Positions 1-11,012 of a DNA stretch of 64,000 nt are shown here, piece by piece. Position numbers and translations under genes: made by a program. Positions within the stretch are counted from its first letter, which is position 1; each line of letters begins with the position of its first letter. Origin of the DNA: Craspedostauros australis. Taxonomy: Eukaryota > Bacillariophyta > Bacillariophyceae > Mastogloiales > Achnanthaceae. Under the pieces are notes generated by a model, which saw only the letters and a program-made list of their open reading frames with translations, ran no database searches and was not told where the DNA came from. Location: positions 682,001 to 746,000 of the forward strand of contig JAMXDE010000027.1 of NCBI GenBank assembly GCA_026770025.1, in the 5' to 3' direction.

Positions 1-1097
1 GTCAATGGCGCACCGCGCATGGCAGAGCGCAAGATCTCGATGTCATCCTGCCAGGCTTCGTTGTTGGTGAGGCCTTCGAGCGGCTTGGTGGACAATGCGT
101 CGCGGTAGGACTGGGCGTTGCCCTTGTCTCCGACTGTGTTCGCCGAGGCAGCGGGAGGCGCGCCACCCGCTTGTTGGCGCATCATAGATCCAGTTTCTGC
201 GGTTTTCATTTCCTCGTGAGAGGTATCATCGGGATGATCGATGTTGTTGAAATCGTCAAGAAGAACGACGCTGTCATCCTCCTCATCATCGTCGATGATT
301 TTATGGATGGCTTGACGGATGTCATAGTCGCTGATTTCGTCGTCGTCGTCGTCATCATCGTCGATAACGCCGCTAAAGTTGCTGCTGTGAGTGCTGGGCA
401 ATCGGGAAGCGATTTTGGAGTGCTGATCCGCAGCCGTGAGCTGCAGAATGTCCGTCTCCCATCGCATCTTCATGTCGCAATTAACATGCAGCATGGATTG
501 CAAGGTGCCCTTGGAAATGACAATCGTCTTCCACTGCGGTTGCTGCAGCACGGCGAGAAGGTAGGCGTAGTCCACATCCCCGGTGATGAAGCAGAGCGTC
601 GCAGCTTCGGGATGCGTGTACGCAAACTGCATGGCATCGACGATGATCATCTTGTCCACAACCTCCTTGCGACCGACGTGCGGACAGTCCACGAGGTGGC
701 AGCCGGATAGCTGCAGCTCGGAGCGCTTCTTCTCCGGGATGTTGCCTTCGCCGATGCTGGCGTAGCCGCGGAACTGCTTCATGTTGCCGTGCGGTGCCAG
801 GATGACCTTAAGGCGGCTGGCCACGTCGCTCGCGCTGATCGAGGAGGGGATCTGGAGGTTCTCTAGATCCCAGAAGATGGCCATCGGAGATTGGCTCTGA
901 TTGATGGTTGCGGAGGCGATGCTGATGATGTCGCGCGCAGCCAGCAGCGGGATGCCACCCGACACGAGATCGAGGACCACCTCCTCCGTGTCGCGGCGGA
1001 AGGAATCCCACGATGCGCCCAGGCTCAGCAGCTCGTCCTCCCATCGGTGGAGGCAGGGGTGCGGCTGCGTCTTGATCCATTCGTCAAAGTCGTCCAT
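1..1097 (-). CDS. NYN-domain (PIN-like) ribonuclease-like protein, 3' end beyond window
   Basis: Reading the minus strand from ATG at 1097 gives 365 uninterrupted codons to the left edge, so the gene is partial. The protein has a short N-terminal region and then a NYN-type fold at about residues 72-205: FWDLEN (D77, N80), VVDKMIIVDAM (D149, D154) and FITGDVDYAYLL (D174, D176). These match the acidic metal-binding pattern of NYN/PIN-like nucleases (the LabA/MARF1-type fold), which act on RNA. After the domain comes a very acidic stretch (seven Asp in a row near residue 240). No signal peptide or membrane segment is visible. An RNA-processing role follows from the family only. The nearest gene is the transposase 2.3 kb upstream, so context adds nothing. 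The fold is fairly secure; the C-terminus and exact function are unknown. Confidence 0.72.
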   Translation of the reverse strand, partial: MDDFDEWIKTQPHPCLHRWEDELLSLGASWDSFRRDTEEVVLDLVSGGIPLLAARDIISIASATINQSQSPMAIFWDLENLQIPSSISASDVASRLKVILAPHGNMKQFRGYASIGEGNIPEKKRSELQLSGCHLVDCPHVGRKEVVDKMIIVDAMQFAYTHPEAATLCFITGDVDYAYLLAVLQQPQWKTIVISKGTLQSMLHVNCDMKMRWETDILQLTAADQHSKIASRLPSTHSSNFSGVIDDDDDDDDEISDYDIRQAIHKIIDDDEEDDSVVLLDDFNNIDHPDDTSHEEMKTAETGSMMRQQAGGAPPAASANTVGDKGNAQSYRDALSTKPLEGLTNNEAWQDDIEILRSAMRGAPL

Positions 1098-3371
1098 GGT
1101 CAATGTTGGTACAATACGATTTGTGTGGTCTGTGTGATCAATGTGGTCAATGTGAGCAACGCGAGAGTTGGTTAGTTGTTGGCTGCGGCAACAGCAGAAC
1201 CCGCGACTGTGCGTTCCCTCTCTGGTCGCGTAGTATGTATGTGCGTGGTCGGTTGGAAACCACGATCCACGAGATCATCATGTTGGATTTCGCAAGCATC
1301 TGCACACCCAAAGATCATGATGTCCACAGAAATCTGCGACTTTTCGCCTGGCACTAAATTCACTGACCTTTTGTGGAGAACTCCAACCGCGAATTTCTTG
1401 TGTTCTCATTTCATCTTGTGCCTGTTCGTGCGTGTAGTCGTACTACTACGAAAAGACGAGCAGCCTTGTGCCCATCTCCAGCCAGAAGATGGACCACGTA
1501 TTATACAATCAAGTATAGCAGAATAGCATATAATATCATAATAGGTGCGACGACTCTGCTCTATTCAAAACAGTAAAGTATAATACGATGCAACAAAGTA
1601 AATACTATTCTTCTAAGGAGAGAGAGAGAGACAGACAGACAGACGAAGGATCGCGTAGCACCATACGACTACACCTGGTGAAGTGGTTGTGTGTCGTCGT
1701 ACGTTCAGTGGTTGCGTCGTACTCTCTATCGCTCGCTTGGAAAGACTTGAGAACACGTGACAGACACGAAATTTGTTGTATTGACACCAACGGTTATGCT
1801 GGTTGAAGAGGAACTTCGAACCGTTATTCTCGATGCTGTTTGAACATCTTCGCGCAAAATCCCATTCACGAGTTCGCAAGGCAACTATTCTGTCGACGAA
1901 ACGAGTTCTCGATATTGTGATCCCACAACGGTGACACTTTTGGACCTCGTGGCGTCAAGAAAGGTAAATAATCTGATTCACGAACCGTTGGATGATGAGG
2001 ATGTGCGTTGCGTTTTCTTTGTTGGGACTCGTGGCGTGGTCGTGCAAAGGAAGAACGAACCTCGTGCGATGCGTCGCGACGGTGGTGGGAGGGAGAAGAG
2101 GCAGAGAGAAAGATCGACAGGAGCCAGATCAAGCATCACATCAGACGCGCCGCAAGAGCAGGAAAGACACAGGGAGTTGTCGGAAAAAGAGAAAATCACG
2201 TTTTTTGTGTCGGAGTCTGTTCGCAAATGACAAGAAACTGCCGGTTGCCAGTTCGCCACACGTGATGGAGCGCACTCGATTCGAGATGTTCGACTCATAC
2301 GACTACTACAAGAATGCCGAGTTGGTTCACGAGAGCAAACGATCATTTCTGAGTCCCGCATTGTTGCGGGTGTGGAGATGGGATTTCCTCGCTGCGGCAT
2401 TGTTTTGGTGTTGCTCATTCTCGTCACACTTTGCTGCGGTGGTCCGGAAAAAGCACCGTCTTCTTGGTTGGCAGAACAAGTCCTTGTCTTCTGGTTTGTT
2501 GGCTTGTACTACTGTTATATTGAACTCATCAAAAGCCCACCAGGGACGATCGAGTATCGTTCCTGACCCCACGCCATTTACCTTCTTGACGATGTGATGC
2601 GTTTGATTCCCATCAGTGAGAGTTGCCTGCAGGGTAGAGCGCAAGGAATCCACCAGCAGTATCGCACGGCAAAAAATCACCACAATGCGAGGTGGCCTGA
2701 TGACCAACCACCAATCGTCACTCTCCACATCACTATGCACTGGGTGTCACTCTCATCCATCTTTGTGCAACATTGATAGCAGCAGACTCAAGGAGTAGCA
2801 GCCCAATCGATGTTGATAGAGTATGAATCCTTGTCCCATGCAATGATATCAGAGCTGATCACGCGCCAACACGCTACATTTTGTTGCAACATGTGCAGAC
2901 CGCGCACGCACACCGCAGCATACTCCCTCTGGAGAGAGAGAGATCGTACCTCCATGGTCGCGTTGTTGAGTCTCGTATCGTTGAATACGAAGCATTGTTG
3001 TACACACTCAAGCGAAAGGTGTTCCTCGATTGGGTCTCCTTCGCTGCGCTTTGTTCTCGAGTTGACTGTCTGAAGAGCTCACACAATTTTGCGCACGCAG
3101 AGTAGTGCAGTACTTTCTCATCGTGCTGCGCTTACATGCTCGTTGACGTCCTATCCATCCCAGAATTGCTGCATCGTCTCACAGTTTAGGACAAGGTGTG
3201 GTGTATCTGGTCAATAGAATAGTTGAGAATGGATCTAATGCAATTATAGTATATGAGTGGTGGTGCAGTGCTCTTCTATTTGCCGGATTCGACGCGATTC
3301 ACTCTCCTGGTTGCTGTTGCAAGATGCGTTCCAGACCACGAATCCCTCAGTATTGTTGAAACTTGTATAAT
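1098..3371. other. Intergenic, no supported gene
   Basis: About 2.3 kb with only short overlapping reading frames in several frames. None shows a recognisable motif, sustained coding composition or consistent splice structure. An (AG)n/(ACAG)n microsatellite lies at about 1618-1645. It holds the 5' flank of the NYN gene and the 3' flank of the transposase gene. Confidence 0.6.
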
Positions 3372-4362
3372 CTAGTATTGTACTTGGAATAGAGAGTTGC
3401 CATGTTCGATTTGAAGCTGGGTTATAGTGACAATTGCTTTCATCACATGCTTGTGCAACATCAGGTCATGGCGGAAACGATGCTCCAGGATCTTCCAATT
3501 CTTGAAGCGGCCATTCACAGTCTCATGGCGAGCACGAGCTTGGCTTTTTGCTTGCTTCTCTGCTTCTGTAACAAAATCATCGGATGTCCGGACAGCTTCA
3601 TCACCGCGGTATCCACGATCAGCCTCCACCATCTCACCATCATCCAAGTACTGTTTCAGCAAAGAGCGGAAGATCTTGAGGTCTGGGTGCCGCCCACAAG
3701 CAAATGGACCATTCATCCATACGATATCTCCCTTTTGGATCGACACAGCGATCTCATATCTGATTCCAGCCGATCGGAACTTGTGCGAATACCACTTGCG
3801 ATCGAATGGGGTTGGCTCGTTGATCTTGAAATCAGTGCCATCAACCGTGACCAGGCACGATCTGTTCAAATCCCCAGAGTATCGGTTCTCCCACAGGATC
3901 TTTTCATGGCGACGTCGAAGAGAGACAAGCAGTGCAAAAGATGTGAGCTTGTTTGTTGCTGAAGCAATTGTGAGTGAAATGCATTCCCCTTGGACTTACC
4001 ACATCATTTTTCAAATCTGCTACAGCCTTGATTGCTGACCAGATATGGAGCTTGAGAGTCTTGTCTGTGGTCCGAAGGAAGACGCATGCCATGCGCACGG
4101 ATGGGTAGTGCCGCATGTAGTACAGGGCCCAAAGGAGATGCTTTGGCTTCAGGTCCCCACGACGTGCTGCAAGTGCCCACAGCACAGAGCAGAGATGAGG
4201 CGAAATCCCAAATGCAACGGTAAAGTCCTCCCCGAATGCACTTGATCGGCATCGTAGATTGGTGATGCACTGGCCAGGGGTGAGAAGGATGTAGCGTGCA
4301 AGATCAAGAAAGTCTTGCACGCTGCCGATGGAGTACCGATGAGCGTAGGCGCCATTCAACAT
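3372..4362 (-). CDS. PIF/Harbinger-like DDE transposase (DDE_Tnp_4 type), two exons
   Basis: Exon 1 is 4362-4000 and exon 2 is 3899-3372, joined across a 100-bp intron (3999-3900) with donor GTAAGT, acceptor AAAAG and phase 0. The exon 1 product carries the helical N-terminal part (TPGQCITNLRCRSSAFGEDF, KHLLWALYYMRHYPS, TTDKTLKLHIW). Exon 2 carries the nuclease: VDGTDFKI (first Asp), GPFACGRHPDLKIF, VEADRGYRGDE (second Asp) and ARHETVNGRFKNW (catalytic Glu). That is a complete DDE triad of the DDE_Tnp_4 family, which cuts and joins transposon ends. Product about 296 aa. The ATG at 4362 is the first in frame after a stop. In homologues I know the N-terminus is longer, and a related frame just upstream (about 4363-4504) suggests a 5' truncation or frameshift. 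I found no terminal inverted repeats, so it may be an element remnant or a stand-alone transposase-derived gene. Confidence 0.8.
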
Positions 4363-5693
4363 CAGTTGGGGGATTGGATCGAAGGAAGAAGTTGGAGCTG
4401 AAGAAGTGGCTGTCCCTGCCTCTCCAAATCATGTAGAATCGGCCAACTGGAGATTCTGTGTCCGATGATGGGGCTGTCTGCTTCATCTGCCTTCTTTTGC
4501 CCATGGTTGCTGGCTCTCACCAGTAGGTGCACCCACTGGCATGGAACCATTCGCACCCCTCTGCATTTGAATCGTTGGACACAGAGCATCACGTTGTTTT
4601 CGTAGTCGTTGATTCATTTTGGCTGTGCGATGATGGTGATGCGAAGACCAAAGAGCATGGTTCTGTGGTGACTGGAGTACCCCAGTTGATGATGTCCGCC
4701 ACCAAGAGATCACCTTTGGAAGGGTTGGATGGTGTTCTTCCTTCGTCTGAACTCAACACAGGAGAGAGGAGCAAGAGATGTTGGTGCTCGGCTTGGATCG
4801 TCGTTGTGAAGCACCCTTGGTTCGTGTGTCTGCTTCCGTTGCATGTGGCAACGCAAATCGAAGAACAGGCCGATCGGCCAAAGCGCACCTCTGCGATGAG
4901 CTGTCCTGCGACAGGGTCAACATGCTGTTTGGTGGGACTGGCTTCGACACAAGCCAATGACAAGTAGAGTCGAGTACTCTACTCCACACCATTTCAAAAA
5001 GGCGTCCGACAAGTACGCAATCCGCATCCGACAAGTACACGATTTCCATCCGACAGATACTAAATAGGCAAGGAAAGTAACGTTTTTGTGACCGTCGGAC
5101 TAGAACTTTTGACTCGTCGGAGTAGAAATGGCGAACCACAAATTCTATCTTTTGATTTCTACGTGAGCTACTACTGACTGTTGCGTAGGAAAGCACACAT
5201 GAGACTTGTCGGCGAAAACCAGGTACTTGTCCCCCCAAAAACGAATACCGTCGGTTCCTAAGAATTTCTTGTCGGAGGGTCAATATACAGATTTGAAGAC
5301 ATCGTTCCAAGCGAGCCGTCCAAAGCACATGAAGCTGAGTATGCTCACCAAATCCAACTGAGCTCCCACAAAAAGCAAATTCGACCCACGAGGAAGTTGC
5401 ATTCCGAACCAAACAGGATGATGGCACCTCATGCCCTCATGTACGCACCACGATCCTCTTCATCTGTGCAATACTGCTGATTGAAACAGGCAATGACGGA
5501 TGTGACAGCCTGGATGCTTGCCGTAGTCTGGCTGCGTTGCTCCTACCTGCGTGCTTGAATTGAATAGACAGCTGATTGATCGATCGATGATACCATCTCC
5601 CAGCATTGGTCGAGTTGTTTGAAGCGTTGCACTCGCAGTATCTGCTGTAGCAGGGGTGTCCATCACAATCCCACAATTCAGCTTACCTCCAAG
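4363..5693. other. Intergenic, with a cluster of TCCGACA/TGTCGGA motifs
   Basis: No gene is supported in this 1.3 kb. Between about 4995 and 5280 the motif TCCGACA or its complement (core GTCGG/CCGAC) recurs about eight times, three times as CCGACAAGTAC-like words. The motif reappears in the sense orientation at about 8165 and 8195, downstream of the next gene. It could be regulatory or part of a mobile-element end. A weak frame at 4753-5427 on the minus strand crosses this repeat and is not credible. Confidence 0.4.
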
Positions 5694-7820
5694 ATGGCAC
5701 AAATCCAAGTTGCTCGAGCTCAAAGGTGGTCACCCGCAGGAGATCACGCTGCATACATCATCAAAGGTTTCATCTCCAATCCCCCTCGCTTCCAACCAAC
5801 CAAGGAAGGCTTCTCGAACTTCTGGGAGTCGCACGTTGAGTGGCACAGTCTCTACAGCCAGAAGAACACGAAGAAGAATTTTCTCAATTGTTGGGCCCGT
5901 CTGCTGAAGTTCCTTGAGAGTGGAAAAGGTGCGTCCGTTTTGTGATGTTGCCTGTTGTGACTATTATTGTGATCGCCGACTGTCCTGACATGCTCGTGGA
6001 CCAAATCTCTTCTCACACAGCTCTGATTTGCTTCGCTGTGCACAGGATTTGGATCTGATTTTCGCAAGAGGTGCGGTCTGGATTCCACAGAACGCCTCGC
6101 AGAGTTGCGTCAAGAACGCGGGATCAATCTCAACTACCGACCAGCACAAGGCGCTGTCAACAACACCAATGCCAATCACCCTCCTGCTGCTGATCTTGCT
6201 CGCGGTTCTTCTTCGGACGACGACGAAAGTTACCTTCCTTCTGTTCATTCTGATCGTCTTGGTTCTGCTGTATCTTCAGACAGCTTGGAGCTCGACCCAG
6301 GATTCGTTGACGACGATCTCTCTCAAGCTACCCCACCATTCATTATGCCTCGTCGTGGAGTTCAAGGCCCTCGTGGACCCCCTGTCCGAGACGTGAGCAA
6401 ACCAACACCTCCTCCTGCCCCCAAGCGCGACGCCACACCCAACGACAAGACCATCGTGGATGCCATGAACAAGATGGGAATCCGCAGTGCAGATCGCGCC
6501 ATGAGCCCTGCACTGGACATGGTCAAGCTCGGATCATTCACTGAACGTGCTTTTGATCCATTGACAGCTGCAAACGGAACAGGGCGCTACAGGGAGGGGA
6601 TTCACATGTTCGTGGTCCTGGATGCAAAGGTGGATCCGGATTCTGTGGCGCTGTCTACGGAGGATGAAGGATGGACACTGAAGCTGACCTACAAAGTGCC
6701 AAAGATGTACTTCACAGCAGAGTGCATCTACGGAGTCTATGGTTATGATAAGGGTTTTTCTACAAGCCTTGCGGCAGCTAAGAATTATTTCCAGGACCTC
6801 GCCCGGAAGGTCACCGATGATGCAGGCGAGCTCGTTGTCAGCTGCCAGTTCAGCCTCCCAAGGAAGATCGACAGTCTCTTCCGCAACGTCAAGACCAAGG
6901 ACCTCGAGGAGCCCAACTTCGAGATCGTGGAGAACTACCTCGGAACCACCACGCTGGTGACTTTCTGCTTTTTCCAAGAGAGCTTCAATCAGCAGCAGTT
7001 CGGGACGGCTGGTCGTCGTGGCGTCCGAGGCTTGGATGGGATGGTGTACTCCTTCAATCCCACCATGCCTGCGCCTGCCATCCCGACCGCGCAAGGATTC
7101 AGCTCCCACCCCTTTGGCCATCCTTCCCCAGCCCAGCCAGGCGGCGCCAGCGGCAACCATCATCCTGCTCCGTTCGAATCTCCGATTCCAAATCCTGGTG
7201 GCAGGTTTGCCAGCCCTGCAGCAGCCACCCAGAATGCTGCCCAGACTGCTGCGCAGACTGCTGCGATCCGCCAGCAGATGGAGCGCGAGGCCGCGGCCCA
7301 AGTTGCTCGAGCGCAAGAGTTAGCTCGCAAGGAACGGGCCGAATGCGAGGCTCTCTTGCGTGCGGCAAAAGAGCGCTCCCAGCTGGATGCTCAGGCCAAG
7401 GCCCGAATTGAGCATGAAGCTCGGGCCCAGTTCGAGGCCATGCGCAACGAAGCTCATGCTCGCGAGCAGCATGCGCAGGCCCGGTTGGCTGAGCTTGAGG
7501 CGCAGCTCCGTCAAGCTCACACCAACGCATCCCTGGCTGCCCACAGCTCCAGCGGGTTGCCTGGTGGTGGCGTTCCCGACCCAGTCTGGAGCTCTTCTCA
7601 ATCCAGCAGTGCTGGGAGCTCCATCCCCACTGTCGAGATGGAGATGACACCTCTGACAGGATCAGTGCGCCCCCGCAATGGCGAGGACGCCCCACGTCGT
7701 GATGATGTGCTCCGCCTGAAAGTGGATGAGGTATCAGGCGGAGCTGCAGCAGGAATGCCTGATGGAGTGAATGGCAGTGTTGTGTCTGCCGATGCAACAG
7801 GGCACACTGTGAACGCCTAA
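5694..7820 (+). CDS. Protein of unknown family with C-terminal coiled coil, two exons
   Basis: Exon 1 is 5694-5928 and exon 2 is 6046-7820, joined across a 117-bp intron (donor GTGCGT, acceptor CACAG, phase 1). The product is 669 aa. The N-terminus (residues 1-120) is well formed: PAGDHAAYIIKGFISNPPRF, FWESHVEWHSLYSQKN, CWARLLKFLE and, across the splice, KRCGLDSTERLAELR. An acidic and Pro-rich linker follows. A globular region at about 195-345 contains VPKMYFTAECIYGVYGY and YLGTTTLVTFCFFQESF. Then come an Ala/Pro linker and a strongly helical, charged coiled coil (about 410-500, QMEREAAAQVARAQELARKE). No signal peptide or membrane span is seen. I do not recognise the family. Reading across the intron is required, because the exon 2 ATG at 6105 would drop the conserved-looking N-terminus. 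Confidence 0.7.
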
Positions 7821-8443
7821 GTGCAGCGCAACGCAGTACACCGCATCAGCCTGGATGCGTCAACAACAACAACAACAACACCGCATCAGCGTGAATGCGT
7901 CAACAACAGGAACATCACACGAGAACCAGCAAAGCAGGCAGACATCACAGACAGAGAGCGCTACTCCCCAGAGTAGATCACACAGAATAACGACAACAGC
8001 ACGAACAAAACCAAAACAAACACCAAAAAACAACGAAAACAACAGAAACAGAAACACAAAGGAGAGCACTAACTAAGTACTCAATAGTAGTAGGAACAAA
8101 CAAAGTACCATGATGGGTGCACATCACATATTTATGTCTAATCAAGTACCTAGTCTTGCCAATTCCGACATAAAAAGTAAGCTTTTCTCCTTTTCCGACA
8201 ACTCCCAGAGAAGGCATGCTCCCAAAGTGCGCAAAGCAGGATAGAGCACACAGAGCACAGGAAGAGTACGGCCAGAGAGGAACAAAACGATCAGCCAACC
8301 ATCCAACACCAAAGCCAAACGAGTTCGTAGGGCGATGTACGCGGGGCATCAGAGGTGCCACAGGAGTTACTGAAGGATCAACAATCCATGAAACCGAAAC
8401 AGACTAGAATCCTCTAGGCGCTAACAGTGCGGTCAACGAGAAT
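7821..8443. other. Intergenic with a short tandem duplication
   Basis: Just after the stop, a block with core CACCGCATCAGC..TG.ATGCGTCAACAACA occurs twice (about 7838-7866 and 7879-7906), separated by a (CAA)n run. The rest is A-rich and then ordinary intergenic sequence leading to the hydrolase gene. No coding feature is supported. Confidence 0.5.
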
Positions 8444-10420
8444 ATGATGTCTTTCGGTGCATCGATGTCATCGCTGCAGGAACATCCATCGCAGAATGAC
8501 AATGAGACTGCAACGATGGAGAGCAAGTTGCTCGTCGGTTTCGTCATGACGATCATGGCGGTTCTTGCCTTGTGGCTACTTTCGGAGCTGCTGTTCTGGT
8601 GGATCTTCCAGCACATCCTGGTGCCGCACTTTCAAGAGCTGCGGCCTCACGATGACTATCGCATTGGACGGGATCGACGCAGGTTGCTGCTGCGCATTCT
8701 GGAACGCATGGAGAGCACATGCAGAGCCACGAAGCAGCCCATTCTGCCCAAGCTGGAGGCCTACATCCGAGGCTGGTTCTACCGCTGTCAAGTGCATCCG
8801 CAGGTTCACAAGCAACAGCATTACAAAGGTACACATCGAGATGAAGAGCAACGAGATCCCAATGCAAAGACGGATGCTACGCAGAAGCAGCAGCACCAAG
8901 ACAAACGGCAGGAACTTGGAACTATAGCATCGGACGATGGATATATTGGGAATGACGATGAGATCCCAGACAGCTTTCGACCAAAGAAGGGCGACATGGA
9001 TGAGTTCTTTGCTTGGGCGTTTTTCGCGTTGCCGCACTGCGACCTTGAGGATTGGATGCTCCAGGAATTGGACAGAATGTACGCAACGCTCAGCACGAGG
9101 CACGCGCTCAATTTTGAGCCAGGCACGTCATCCCCGCACATTCGGCCGATGCGATTGACGCTGGATCCGTTGCAATCCAAGTACCGCCCGCTCTGCGTGT
9201 ACATGATCTTTGCGTTCATCAAGATCATTGGTGGCATTGTGCTCCGCCTTGCCGGGTTTTCGTTTCACCGCACCAGCAGCGGATTGAGGTATTGGTTCCG
9301 ACCAAGGCGACGGCAGCGTCAGTATCGTCGTCGGCGGTTCATGGCAAAGTCGCAGCCGAGTGCACAAGGTGGATCCTCGACGTCGGCGTCGCATACTCAC
9401 AGCACCAATATCAATGCTGGCATCAACCGCAATGAGGACCCCGGAGATGATCCAACTGCTTCGGTCGATACGTTGCCGCTGTTATTCTTGCATGGCATCG
9501 CTCCGGGCGGCATCACGGCGTACCTTCCCATGCTCTTCTTCCTGGGCAGAGATGGACGCCCTTTGCTGTTCTTTGAGAATCCTGGAATCTCCCTCGGCAT
9601 TCACCAATCGCTGTTCGAACCTCCACCGTCGGAGCAGCAAACGACGTCGGGCGTTTGGGAGGCGGTGCATCGTCACCTCGGATCGCATGCGCAGGTTTCG
9701 GTTGTGGGTCATTCCTTCGGTTCGTGTCCCATCACGTGGCTGGTCCACTCACCGTACTCGTACAAGATCCGACAGATCGTCTTGGTGGATCCCGTCTCCA
9801 TCCTTCTCAGCGAACCAGACGTCATCACGAACTTCCTCTACGCGCGCACGGCCATGAAGCAGCGACCTCGGCATGCACGCATCGGCGTTGTGTCCAACGA
9901 GCTGTTCACGGAGCATTACTTACGCCGGCACTTCGCATGGTACAACAGCGAGCTATGGCTCGAAGACCTCCCTTCATCGGGTTACTGCAAGGTTTTAGTT
10001 TGCCTCTCGGAGTACGATGAGGTTCTGCCATTCGAGAAGGTCCGACGGGAGCTTGACCGTGTGTCCTCCTCATGGCGTGGCAACGTTGGCGGTGGTGGCA
10101 GCTGCTGCGCCAATTTCGGTCGTAATGTCGCAGCTGCGTCTGCGGCTGTGCCTACGTCTGCAACGTCCAGTCCCGTCACGCCCACAAGTGCTGCGATCCC
10201 AAGATCATCGAACAAGCATGCGAACTTCGATGTGTTGGTATGGGAAGGCGCAGGTCACGGCCATTGCGTGTCGCGTCCGCGGACATGGAGACAGATGCAA
10301 TCTGTCATGAAACGGCAAGAACAGATCATCCTGCGGCAGAGAACCACTCACACGGTTGGGGACCGCAGGCGATGGCAGAATGTGCGAATGCGTGGTGTGG
10401 CGGCCGCGAAAGATGCTTGA
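8444..10420 (+). CDS. Membrane-anchored alpha/beta hydrolase
   Basis: Single exon, 658 aa. A hydrophobic segment at about residues 28-52 (VGFVMTIMAVLALWLLSELL) acts as an N-terminal membrane anchor. A second hydrophobic stretch lies near 248-270 (VYMIFAFIKIIGGIVLRL). The catalytic part begins at about 345 with LPLLFLHGIAPGG (the HG oxyanion motif). The nucleophile elbow is VVGHSFGS (Ser424). Plausible acid and base are Asp525 in SEYDEVLP and His605 in GAGHGHC, in the order expected for the AB hydrolase-1 fold. Low-complexity linkers separate these parts. The substrate is unknown; the family includes lipases, esterases and acyltransferase-like enzymes, and membrane anchoring hints at a lipid. 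A second ATG three bases downstream of the first could also start translation. Confidence 0.8.
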   Translation: MMSFGASMSSLQEHPSQNDNETATMESKLLVGFVMTIMAVLALWLLSELLFWWIFQHILVPHFQELRPHDDYRIGRDRRRLLLRILERMESTCRATKQPILPKLEAYIRGWFYRCQVHPQVHKQQHYKGTHRDEEQRDPNAKTDATQKQQHQDKRQELGTIASDDGYIGNDDEIPDSFRPKKGDMDEFFAWAFFALPHCDLEDWMLQELDRMYATLSTRHALNFEPGTSSPHIRPMRLTLDPLQSKYRPLCVYMIFAFIKIIGGIVLRLAGFSFHRTSSGLRYWFRPRRRQRQYRRRRFMAKSQPSAQGGSSTSASHTHSTNINAGINRNEDPGDDPTASVDTLPLLFLHGIAPGGITAYLPMLFFLGRDGRPLLFFENPGISLGIHQSLFEPPPSEQQTTSGVWEAVHRHLGSHAQVSVVGHSFGSCPITWLVHSPYSYKIRQIVLVDPVSILLSEPDVITNFLYARTAMKQRPRHARIGVVSNELFTEHYLRRHFAWYNSELWLEDLPSSGYCKVLVCLSEYDEVLPFEKVRRELDRVSSSWRGNVGGGGSCCANFGRNVAAASAAVPTSATSSPVTPTSAAIPRSSNKHANFDVLVWEGAGHGHCVSRPRTWRQMQSVMKRQEQIILRQRTTHTVGDRRRWQNVRMRGVAAAKDA

Positions 10421-10984
10421 CCGGCTCTGGTCGGTTGGATTCGAGCGCAGTGGAGTCGAGCATTAGTAGTCACAGCACTCATGTTAGTGGCTCAGAGTGG
10501 TCGCATTGATCGTTGCCAGTTGCTGATGAAATTGCCCTTCCCCTGGCGTTCGATGTTGATGCACACGCAGATTGGTGAGCGAGAGGGCGCATGGTGTAGA
10601 CTGATTTTCTCTGGCTCACTTGGTGGAGAAGTCCGAAGAGGCACACAGATAACGACTCTCTAGAGATGATGACTTTGTGCCGGTGATCAAGAGTGGATGT
10701 GTCCGCATGAGTATCAGACACGAAGAACGAATTCGTTGGCTTCTGGCTGAGGACAATGTCGTTGTGCAACCACACAACAGCAGAACTCCAACATCCACAT
10801 CACAAATCAAGTACGATAAAGCAACACACTACCGTATTGGGTCGTAGCGAGAGCATGAATGAGGACTACTTGAGCTAGCTAATCATATCTAAACCCATCA
10901 CACAACACGCTATATCGTGATCTAAACATATCACAATTTACTATTATGTCAAATCCACAGGATTTTACTCAGTCATGAGTTGAT
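10421..10984. other. Intergenic between hydrolase gene and mobile-element nest
   Basis: This stretch, AT-rich toward its right half, shows no supported reading frame. The heptamer TGAGTTG at 10976-10982 also occurs just outside the right end of the outer transposon (27233-27239). It is a possible but weak target-site-duplication candidate. Confidence 0.4.
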
Positions 10985-11012
10985 GCGAAAAGGTCATATA
11001 TGACCTTTTCGC
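10985..11012. repeat. 28-bp perfect palindrome at left end of the outer element
   Basis: The half-site GCGAAAAGGTCATA (10985-10998) is followed directly by its exact reverse complement (10999-11012), with no spacer. It abuts the conserved start of the left terminal inverted repeat. The right end has only a degenerate counterpart (CTCATAT..GAAA near 27216-27226). It could be a transposase-binding site or hairpin, or a pre-existing palindromic target. Confidence 0.85.

Noticed and set aside
4753..5427. 224-aa minus-strand frame
   Set aside because: Covers the TCCGACA cluster, has no motifs and odd composition.
10976..10982. TGAGTTG as a 7-bp target duplication of the outer element (with 27233-27239)
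   Set aside because: The bases just inside the two copies do not match as termini, and a 7-base match within such windows is not unlikely by chance.
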